From: a virus
Virus record (IMG/VR): IMGVR_UViG_3300036768_000383
Coordinates: 1-44,328 of that record
Reading direction: 5' to 3' (one strand)
Length of the DNA: 44,328 nucleotides
Positions 16,102 to 26,500 of the stretch are shown here, one piece after another. Numbering within the stretch: position 1 is the first letter of the stretch; every line of letters begins with the position of its first letter. Under the pieces are notes generated by a model. The model saw nothing but the letters and a program-made list of their open reading frames with translations, was not told where the DNA came from and did no database searches. The translations under genes and the position numbers were made by a program.

Positions 16102-16455
16102 ATGGCGTTTCCTATCATTGCGGCTATAATCTCGGCTCTAGGATCGGTGGCTGCAGCAAAGATGCAATCTCAAGGCCAGGCTGCTCAGGCAAGTGCATCG
16201 CGGATGGGTGGAGCGCAACAGCCGTTTACACCCGTCTCCAGCAATAGAGCTGCTGCCGCAAATGCTGCATCCGACGTTGCGCAAGCTATCCTGGCTCAGC
16301 GCGCTGCTTCTCAGCAGCCTGTTCCACCAGTCGTGGCGAGTACAGGAGGGCAGACACAATCAGGCGTTCCGTCGCAGCAGAACTACAATCAGTATCTCAG
16401 CAACGTCATCAGGCAGACTATGGAACAGTATCTCGGCCAGCGGGCTGGATACTAG
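16102..16455 (+). CDS. Small internal virion protein with hydrophobic N-terminus
   Basis: 117 residues. The first about 20 residues (AFPIIAAIISALGSVAAAK) are hydrophobic and Ala/Gly-rich, able to insert in a membrane. The rest is polar, rich in Ala, Gln and Ser, with a helical C-terminus. This resembles small ejected proteins that help form a channel across the host envelope (compare the role of T7 gp14), but homology cannot be claimed. AGGAGG precedes the start. Confidence 0.65.
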   Translation: MAFPIIAAIISALGSVAAAKMQSQGQAAQASASRMGGAQQPFTPVSSNRAAAANAASDVAQAILAQRAASQQPVPPVVASTGGQTQSGVPSQQNYNQYLSNVIRQTMEQYLGQRAGY

Positions 16456-16464
16456 GAGGATGTG

Positions 16465-17547
16465 ATGCCAGTCTATGATGCTGCCATCCGGCCGATCATC
16501 GCTGATACGTTAGCACGAGGCCTCGTGGCCGGCAGGCCGTCTGGAGCGTCTATCAACAGGGCAATCATGCAGGCTGCCATTGGCTCCGGAGTGGCGCCGG
16601 CTGACACCACGGACAACGGTATCCAGCTCAAGGACCTCATTCTTCCCGTGGTAGCCGGAGCCATCGCTTCCATCTCCCCGAAGGCGGCTCATGCGGTGCA
16701 GATTGGCAGTGGTCTGCTTGGACTTCAAGCGCAGTTGCGCGGCCAGAAGCGACAGCAGGCCATGGAGCAGCAGGTCATGGAATCTGCTGCCAGGGCAAAC
16801 CAGGAGCTTAGGGCCAGAACCGAAGCTGTTATCGCCGATCCTAACATGGATAGGCAGAAGAAGATTGCAGCCCTGGTCGCTCTCGGTCACAAGCCTGAGG
16901 ACGCTATCAGGCTCACCGACCCATTCATCTCCATGGCTCCGAGCGAGGCTGCGCAGCAGTTCCAGCAGCTTCCGACAGGTTTCTCGTGGAAGCAAGGGGC
17001 TCCGCAGTACTCTACCTCCCTCCAGAAGATCGAGACGGATAAGGGGCAACAGCCGAAGGAGCCGAAGGTCAAGGAGGTAGTGGAAACGCCAGGCTTTGGG
17101 TTGGTTGGCATCATGGATACTGGAGAGGTCAGGCAACTGAAGCTAGGTGATAAGCGCCTCGACAAGCTGCAGAAAGAGGAAACCTCTAAGCGAGGTCAGG
17201 AAAGGGATAGGACGGTCGAAGAGCTTGACAGGGCCTATCGCTCGCTCATGACTGAGGCAAAGAGCCTCGATGCAGCTGCTCAGAAATCCTTCGAAACGAC
17301 AGGTCACGTCCCTCAGCCGTTGAACGATCGTAGGCAGGAAGTGAAGCAGATGCTAGATGAACTCTCACGGCAGCTGTTTGAAGCTACTGCAGGGAAGCTG
17401 AAGAAGCAGCAGCCGCAGCCGACACCAGCTGCGCAGCCGACACAGCAGCAGCAGCAGCAAACGCAAAAGGACCCGAGGCAGGAGTACCTTGAGTTCTTTG
17501 GTGTAAAGCCTGGCGCTACCCCTGGCCTGGGCCTGAAGCTGAGGTAA
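16465..17547 (+). CDS. Putative internal virion protein, helical and Gln-rich
   Basis: 360 residues. An N-terminal section contains a weakly hydrophobic helix (DLILPVVAGAIASISPKAAH), followed by long charged helices and a Gln-rich tract near the C-terminus (TQQQQQQTQK, about 328-337). No enzyme motif was found. Start ATG 16465 has AGGAGG 5 bases upstream; the in-frame GTG at 16462 is too close. It precedes the giant polyvalent gene by 4 bases and is likely ejected with it. Confidence 0.65.
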   Translation: MPVYDAAIRPIIADTLARGLVAGRPSGASINRAIMQAAIGSGVAPADTTDNGIQLKDLILPVVAGAIASISPKAAHAVQIGSGLLGLQAQLRGQKRQQAMEQQVMESAARANQELRARTEAVIADPNMDRQKKIAALVALGHKPEDAIRLTDPFISMAPSEAAQQFQQLPTGFSWKQGAPQYSTSLQKIETDKGQQPKEPKVKEVVETPGFGLVGIMDTGEVRQLKLGDKRLDKLQKEETSKRGQERDRTVEELDRAYRSLMTEAKSLDAAAQKSFETTGHVPQPLNDRRQEVKQMLDELSRQLFEATAGKLKKQQPQPTPAAQPTQQQQQQTQKDPRQEYLEFFGVKPGATPGLGLKLR

Positions 17548-17551
17548 AGAG

Positions 17552-20500
17552 ATGGCTGACCTTAGGGAACTCTTGAACGACCCAGAGTTCATACTGATGC
17601 CGCGTAAGGATCGGCTTCAGATCATCAACCAGATCGCTCCCACTGATAGCACCTTCGCTTCGCTCGCTCCAGAGGAGCAGCAGGCGGTTATCTCCAGGCT
17701 GCTAGAATATCAGCAGGTTGACCTCCGAGCCGTCGTACAGCATCCGAAGTGGCAACAGATGCCAATAGAAGAGAGAGCTGATTGGCTCAACAAAAATGCC
17801 GGACGCGACCCGATGCTGTCGCAGCTGAAGCCTGGAGAGCAGCGAGTGGTACTCGGTAAGGCCCTTATCGCGAAGCAGACGCCTCCGCCACCTGACATGC
17901 TCGACCTGATGGTAGGCGACACTCAGCAAGTTCCTCTACAGCAGCGTAATGCGAAGCTGTTGCTTGGACGTTTGTATCCGCCTGAAATCCAGCAATACGG
18001 GCAGGAGCAGCTGATACGCTCCGCTCAGGAGGCCGTAGACAAGCAGAGCCTTGCCGAGCAGGTAGCGAACGCCTTGTCTCGCGGCATCAACCAGTTCGGC
18101 CAGAACACCATGGCCGTCCAACATGCGCTGGGCCTGCCGTACTCGCCGGAGATCGAATCTGGCGTTACGCTGCCGCTGGAGATGCAGCTCAAACCAAGCA
18201 AGCAGCAAGAGTACGAGGAGCAAGCCAAGCAACGCGCTGAGAAAGTAGCTAGGATCAGGGAAGCACTCTCGCAGAAGCTCGGTGTTCTTGGAAACATCGC
18301 CGGCATTCCCGCAAGCGTGGGCCTCTCCGTACTGAATGCCGTCGAGGGGGCTGTACAGAATCCAAAGGGAACACTGCTTGCACAGGCTGAGCAACTGCCA
18401 ATCAGCTTGCCGCCGATGGTCATGGGCGGCATGGTAGCTTCGGCTCTCGGACCTCTTGCGCCGGCACTGTCGAAGTTTGTGGCGTATGGCGTTTCGTCAG
18501 CCATTCCAGAGGCTCTGTCTGAAGCCGGCGATACTTACCTGCAAGCCAGGCAGTCCGGAATGAGCCATGCCGAAGCCAGAAATGCGTTCGCCAAGGACTT
18601 TGCTAGCAACCTTGTTCTGCTATCCACCAGCAACAGCCTTGAGGCTGCATCGGCCTTTGGAGGTCTGAAGGCTCTCGCTGGTGGAGAGAAGGCCATCCAG
18701 AAGGCAGTCGAGGAGGCCGCTAAGAAGACGGCCGAACGCGTTGCCAAGACTTCGCTCATGCAACAGGCGCTGGATACTACCTTCCGATTGCTTGGTACTG
18801 GTGCCGAGGAAGGATTTGAAGAGTACGCCCAGGCAGGTTTCCAGCAAGCTGCGCAGGCTCCTGGGCAGTTCTGGGAGAAGTTGCTCAACCCGAGCCAGCG
18901 AGAAGAGCTCGAACGCATGACCCAGGCCGAGGCTGGCGCTGCACTCGGCATGGCGTTTGGCGCAGCCGGTGCCACGAAGGCACGGCTGGAGGATGCGGAG
19001 GCGCGTTATGAGGCTTTCAAACGAAGTCAAGAGGCAGCTGGAGGAGCTGGAGGGGATGGCTCTGCTAGCGAAGTGGAGGGCGGCGGAGTACCTCCGGAAG
19101 GCCCCACCGGACGAGGCAAAGGCTTTACGTGGTGGCCATGGGGACGAAAGGATCGTCAGGGAGGGGTGGATTCGGAGCGTACTGTCAGCTCTCGAAACGG
19201 GCAAGAGGGCATGGATTCAAGCGGTGAGGGAGAAGAAGGTCAAGGAGGTAGTCCTCCAGAAGGCCGAGGACCTCAGCCGCCTGTACCGCCTGTACGTCCT
19301 AGGGGGCCTAATGTCCCCGGAGGCATCGGAGTTAGCGTGGAGTCAAGTGATGGTGGAGGATCCGACGTTGTGGGAGATGACACCTCAGGAGGCGATGGAG
19401 GAGGAGGAACGCCTCAGGGCAGCGGAGGAGGAGGCCTCGGACTTGACGAAAACCTGGCTGAGCAGGCAGTCCTAGAGATTCTCGGTCAGGGCGAAGAAGC
19501 AGAACGCCGCAGACCATTCACTGCAGAGCTAAGGCGGCTACGCAACGTAGTTGCCAACATGGCACAGAGGCTCAACAGGCCAGGCCTGGCAAGGGCAGCC
19601 TTGACTGCCCCACTGGCGCACGGCTTCGCCAACGCTACCGCACTCCAGCTCCACGAGCGACTGTTCCCTGAGTCAGAACCTGGTGTACCGTTCTTCACGC
19701 TGGCCTTCGACGCACGAGGGTTCAAGAACGTCAATGATCACCTCGGCCAAGATGCTGGCGATGCACTGATAGAGACGATCGCCGCGGAGATGGCCGATGT
19801 TCTTGATCGCTATGCCAGCACGGGCTTTCGTGTCTTTGCGGCAAGACCAGGTGGCGACGAGTTTGTCGTTCGAGCTGGCTTGAGCTCCCAGGAGTCAGCT
19901 GAGGCTCTGGCAGCTAAGATTGCGGAAGTTACTGCACCAGAAGTACTTATGGGCAAGGTTACTGTGATTCCTCAAGAGGAGTTGACAAAGTACTACGGAG
20001 GGCTTAGATTCGGTATTGGGAGGACGAGTAACGATGCCTACGAACAACTTGCAGCAGTCAAGGGACGAGAGGGATCCTTTCGAGAGGTTGTTCGAAAACA
20101 TAATGACAGGGAAGGTGGCTCCGGACAATCTGTACCTCCAGTTCCCGAGCGGTCGTCAAGTACTGTGGATAACGAAGGAGCAACTCCTCCAAGCGGCCCA
20201 GAGGTGGTGGCAGAAGAAACAGAACAGTCAGAACCAACCGTAGTAGAGAAGAAGCCGAAGAAGCCCAAGATTCTGCCTCCGAAGGAGCAGAACAAGGTCA
20301 GGAGGAAGGCGAAGTCCGATAAAACGGCCGTACAAGCCGTCGAGGAGGAGGGGGTGGCTACTACACCTACCCCAACCGAAGAAAAACGCGTTATAGAGGA
20401 ACCTCGTGCGACTTCTGAGGAGCAAGCTGAGCCAAAACCTCCAACCGAGCCGACCGAAGAGGTCAAGACCGCCAAAGAGCCAGAAGCAAAGCCCACACAA

Positions 20501-23500
20501 CCTACCCAGGAGGTCAAGTCGAAGGAGGAGGGACCTACGTTTGAAAGGTCGTCCTCTCTGCCGACCTCTCCAGAGGATTATCGTCAGTGGGCGTCTGAAG
20601 TTACAAGCCAAAAGGCCGGTAACATTCGCTCTTCCAGAAGGGCATGGCGTGACGCCCTACTTCATGGAGTTCCAGCCAAGTCCCCTGCGCCACAGACCGA
20701 GCGATACAGGGGCCTGCCAGCCCAGTCGAGGTCATACAACCCTGAAACTGTCGCTGCTTCGAACCTTGCTGCGATAAAGCTGATCAAGCAGCTCGAAGCA
20801 GAGGACAGAGGGCCGACCGATGAAGAGCTTGCCATCCTTCAGCGATTCAGAGGGTGGGGAGGGCTATCCGGACTCTTCAGCGCTTCGACCGAAAAGCTCT
20901 ACCAGATGTATAAAGAGCTTGAAAACCTCCTTGGTAGGAGCGTCGTTTCCGCGATACGGTCCACCGTACTCAACTCGCATTACACGGATCCTGTTATCGC
21001 GATGTCTATCTGGGACGGACTCAAGCGAGCCCTGGAGGGCTATAAGGAACTGTTCGCTCTCGAACCTGCTGTCGGCTCAGGAATATTTATCGCAACCTCT
21101 CCGGAGGACATCACGTTCAAGTGGCATGCGACCGACATTGATCCGATTGCTACCAAGGTTACCAAGGTCGTAACAGAAGCTACTGGCATTCCGGCAATCG
21201 TCGAAAACAGAGGCTTTGAGACCCTATCAGTGCCTGATGGTTCATTCGACCTCGTAATCACCAACGTTCCGTTTGGTGACTACAAGCTTTACGAGAAGCG
21301 GTACAATCATCTTGAGCTGAGCATTCACAACCACTTCATCGTGAAGTCTCTTGACCTTGTGCGTCCCGGTGGGCTTGTTGTGGTTATCACCTCGCGCTAC
21401 ACGATGGACTCGAAGTCCCAGAAGGCCCGCCAGGAGATGTATCAGCGAGCCGATCTTGTCACTGCTATCCGTCTCCCTCAGGAAGCCCATGCGTTCGCAG
21501 GAACGAGAGTAGTCACTGACATCCTGGTATTCCGAAGGAGGAAACCAGGAGAACTTCCCGGTGATGCGACATGGCTCTCTACTGAAGAAGTAGAGATTGC
21601 TCCTAAACAAACCGTTGACCTCAACAGTTACTGGGCTGACCACAAGGATCACATTCTTGGCCATGCGTTTCTTGGGCGTGGTCTCTACAGCGATAACGAG
21701 TACGTGGTTGCCACCTATAACCCAGAGAAGATCCCAGAACAAATAACCGACCTATTTTCTCGTGATTTACAACAAGGCATATTTGCACCAGAGGACATCA
21801 AGTCTGAGCTTGCCAGCATCAAGTCTTCCATTTCAGGCAATTATCTTGGTGGCATAGTTCACGCAGATGGTAAACTCTACAGGGTAAAGAAAGATAGGCT
21901 TACTGACAGAGAAGAATACCACGAGATTGGCCCAGCTTCTGCCGATGATATCAAGAGGTTGAAGGCGCTTGACGCTCTTTATCAGGCGCTCGATAACGTC
22001 ATTCGCGTTGCTAAAGACGGCATTCCTTCTCTCACTGAAGATGCGCTGGAGAAGCTCAAGGCTGCGTACAATGAGTTCAATAAGTCTTTTGGGCTCCTAC
22101 GCTTTGAGAAGAACATGCGGTTCCTGCAACTTACTGAACACGGCAAGGCTTTGTTTGCCATTGACCATCCGAATGGCATTGAGCATACAAAGTTCTTCAC
22201 GACGCAGAAGTCCATTCTCGGCCAGTCTAAGCTAAGAAGGATCGAGGAAGCGATTCCTATCATTGCTCTGAGGTCCGATGCTGACATAGTTGACATCCTA
22301 GCCCGCTCTGGCTATGAGGAGCTCGCAGGTAAGTCCAAAGCAGAGATAGTCGAATACCTATCAGAGCGAGGTCTTGCCTACTTTGACCCAGAGGAGCGCA
22401 AGGTTGTTCCTGCATTCATGTACCTCTCTGGGGACATAAGACACAAGCTTGAGATTGCCAAGAAGAACGCTGAAACGAACCCTCTCTTCAAGCACAACGC
22501 TCAGGCGCTTGAGCGCGTCCTTCCTCCTTGGAAGAGCTTCCAAGATATACCATTCAGACTTGGCAGCTCGTTCTTGGATAAGGAGCTTGTTGCAGGGTTT
22601 CTGCAGCTGATGCTGATGTACCCTGATAGATATGCTTCTCCTAGTGCCGCTGAGATCGTCCATGATCTTGTCGTCAAGGCAAGAGACCTAGGTCAATCAG
22701 TAAAAGATGTTCCAGAGCTAGTAGCTAGACGCGAACGTAGGAATTATTGGCTACGCATAAGGACAAATCGTGTTAACGGCGTTACAGATGTAGAGTTTAC
22801 TGTTGAAAACAGTCGTGATTTTGACAGAGCTCTAAAGACGTTTTTCGACACGCGTGTTTCTAAGAGCATCCCAGAAGGGCGGATGCAGACTGTACTCAAG
22901 GACTTCTTCTTTGATCTCCTCAATGGGACGCGGACATTCCATACTCCATTCACAGCACGTGATTTTGAAGGGAGCGAGGAATATAGGAGGGACCAAGCAA
23001 GAAGCGAAAACGAGCAGTTCAACGCAGCTATGGAGCAGCTGTACGATGAGGCACTCCAAGGATTTCGGTCCTTCGTGGAAGGACACAACGGACTTCGCCA
23101 GTACGTTGAGGAACGCTATAACAGCCTACTCAACAGCTACGTCGCGCCGAAGCCTCCGATAGAGATGCTGAAGGATGAAGACGATGGTGCTTATAGGGTG
23201 CCTGGTATGAGCAAAGACAGTTGGCTTAGGCCATATCAGGCAGAATCTGTGGTAAAGACTGTATTTCGAGGCAGCCAGATGATTGCCCATGAGGTTGGCC
23301 TCGGGAAGACGTACGTCCTGTTGTCTACCGCTGCCTATGCCAAGCACCTTGGTATTGCGCGAAAGCCTGTTATCGCTGTACCAAAAGCTACGATCCGTCA
23401 GTTCGCTGAGGAGGCAAGAAGGAGCTTCCCTGGCCTTACGATCCTATCATCTGAGTCGGTAACCAAGGGAAGGGAAACGCTTCAATCCTTCCTTGCCGTC

Positions 23501-26500
23501 ATGGCAGCAAGCGACTTCGATATTGCGATCATCACCCACGAACATCTAACACAGATCTCGCCATCTCCTGAATATATCCAGCAGGTCTTTGAAGAGATAG
23601 ACGCACAAATCAGCGATGCTATCCGCGCTGCATCTGGTGACAGGCGGCTTGTCAAGAGGCTTCAGAAGGAGGCGCAAAGGTTTGAGCGCACGTTTAGGTA
23701 TTTGGAAGGCCGTGCTAAGAAGAGCGGTATCTTCACGCTTGATAAAATCGGTATTGACTTCCTCTTTGTTGACGAAGCACACTTCTTCAAGTCTTATCCG
23801 TTGTTCGTGCTGCAGAACGTCAAGGGTGTTCCAACTACTAAATCACAGAGGTCTGTGATTCTCGATCTTCTGATTCGCAACATCAAAGATAGACGGCAGT
23901 CTGATACTGGCATCGTTCTCGCTACTGGTACGCCAATCGCCAATACGCTTCCAGAAGCCTACATTATGGCTCGCCTTGTCTCGGCAGAAGAACTGTCGAG
24001 AATTAACGTCAACACGATCAATAACTGGCTAGCTGCATTCGCTGCTGTGGATAACGACGTTGAGGTAAAAGCGACAGGAGAGATTGACGTTGTAGAGAGG
24101 CTGTCGCTGTTCGTTGATCCTGCCGCTTTCAGGAGAGCGCTCCGCACGAGCTGGTCTGTCGAGCTCGGCGAGGATCATGAGGACATTCTGCAGAGACCTA
24201 GGAAGGAGCAAATCGTCATTGAAGTAACGCCGACGCCAATTTTTCAGAAGTTCTTACTCTCGCTGCAAGAGAGAGCACAGGCTATCAAGAGGGGAGATGT
24301 AAGGCCTGAAGAGGACAACTTCCTGTACATAACTACCGATGCCTCCAAGGCTTCTGTTGACCTTCGCCTCGTAAGCAAGGATGCGACAGAAGAAGATGGC
24401 GTCAAGCTGCGTGCTGTGGCAGATAATGTGGCAAGGCTCTACAGTGAGTTTCCTGGTACTGCCCAGCTGATTTTCCTAGACAGAGGTATTTCCAGGACAA
24501 GCTGGGGCTTCTCGGCCTATGAGGAGCTCATTAGGCAGCTTGTCAAGCTTGGTATTCCACGAGAGGAGATCATTGACTTCTCGAAGCTAACCCAAGCTAA
24601 GAGGAAAGATGCTGAGGAAGGCATAAGGAGCGGAAAATACAGGGTTGCCATAGGTTCGACGAGGAAGCTAGGTACCGGCTTGAATGTCCAAGATGTCCTC
24701 GTTGCTGTTCACCATGTTGATGCTTCGTGGGTTCCGGCCGATATGGAGCAGCGTGAAGGACGCATCTGGCGCTCTGGCAACAAGAGCGATGTAGCCCGTA
24801 TCTTCACGTATGTGACCAAAGGTTCTCTCGATACGCTCTTCTACAAAGCGCTGCACAGGAAGTCTTCTTTCATCAAGCAGTTCCTCAAGGATGGTGCTCT
24901 TGAGAGCGTCGTTGAGAGCATCCCAGATCAAATCACTTATGACGATATTGCCGCCGTCGCTGCTGCAGACAAGCGCCTTATTACCCTTGCCCAACTCCAG
25001 AAAGAGCTCAAGAAGCTAACACTTCGCAGAAAAGCGCAAGAAGACAAGGTAACTCGTACAGGATCGTCTATCGCAGAGGCACAGAGGTCGCTGCGGGTTG
25101 TGAGTGACGCGATACGCGACTACGAAGAAACCCTGAAGTTGCTAACTGGCCAAAAGGATATTCCAGCTAACGCCTTGGTAGACAGCATAGACATTGACGT
25201 AGATGAGAAGGATCCGAGGAAGCTTATCGTTCAGTACTATCCTGGGATGGACGGATTCGACGAACTCCTACCGAGGCTTCGCGAAAAGTTCGAGCAAATC
25301 AAGCAACGTGTGCGCGAGCAGCACAAGCGCATGGGTGATTACGATGTCAGCTTCATCGAGAAAGTGGAGCCTAGGGCGGTTCGAACTATCCCAGCAGAGC
25401 GCAAGCTTCACTTCCTCTCGCTGTTCGATATAAAGGTCAAATACGAAGCAAAGGAAGGTGCTAGAGAAGTTCGCGAGTCAATGTCCCTGTCCAACCAGCG
25501 GGACGAGCACTGGACTCCGCTCATGAGAGCCGCAGGTGCCGCCTGGTACTTGCCATCGCACATCGCTGCAGATATTTCGGTTGACAGGGCAAACCTTATC
25601 AATCGCGTGGAGAAGTCCATCGGTCCTGTAGCTGTATTTCGCGCTGCTCTCGGCGACGCAACAATGCTACAGCAAGGCCTCGAACTCCTTCGCGATGTCG
25701 AAGGGAAGCTCAATGAATACATTGAAAAAAGACAAACATCACTCGAACAAGAACAAAAAGCTCTGGCTGAAGCTAAGACGAACGAAAGGCAGGTAGCTCA
25801 GCAGATTGACGACGTGAAGCAAGACATTGCAGCCAATCCTCATGTTATCCAGTCTTCTGATGCTAGCTTTGTACGATCTTCAGCGCAGGAAGTAAGCGAG
25901 GAGGAACGCTCACTCGAAGAGGCTGGAATACCAGAAGGAGAGGGAGACGAAGAGGAAGGTGAGGAGACACCTCCTGAAGGTACGAGAGGAGTTCCACAGA
26001 AAAAGCTGAGCGTGGCCTCCGAGGAGGCTGGCATATCCATCGAGCTGACAGCTGAGAAAGAACGGCATGGCGTCAGCAGAGCCGATATCATTCGCTACGT
26101 TCAGGATAAGCTCGTATTGCGCGTCGTGAGGCCAGCACACATGAAGCTGTACCAGAAGAAGTATGCTGCGCTGTACGATGTTGATGCTGACTACGTCTCG
26201 CTTGCCTTCGGCGGTGATACCGACGCGCTCGCTCACGAGATAGGTCATGCCTTCTGGAATAGGTTCAAGATCAAAGATGCTCTGCCTAGTAAAGAGGCCA
26301 TAGAGGAAATGCAGGCACTCGGCCGTGAGCTGTACCGTGATCCAGACATGGCCGACGATTTAGCCCTTGAGGAGGGCTTCGCCGAGGTCTTCAAGGCGTG
26401 GCTCTTTGGCGATGAGGCTCTGCACAAAGCCGCTCCGGCTGCCGGAAGCTGGCTCTCCTCGTTCATTGACGAACTTCCCGAGTACTCCAAGGACTACAAA

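Noticed and set aside
20406-20777. Third +1-frame opening in the giant gene
   Set aside because: The product is an Arg/Ser/Pro-rich string without ribosome site, unlike overprinted ORFs A and B.
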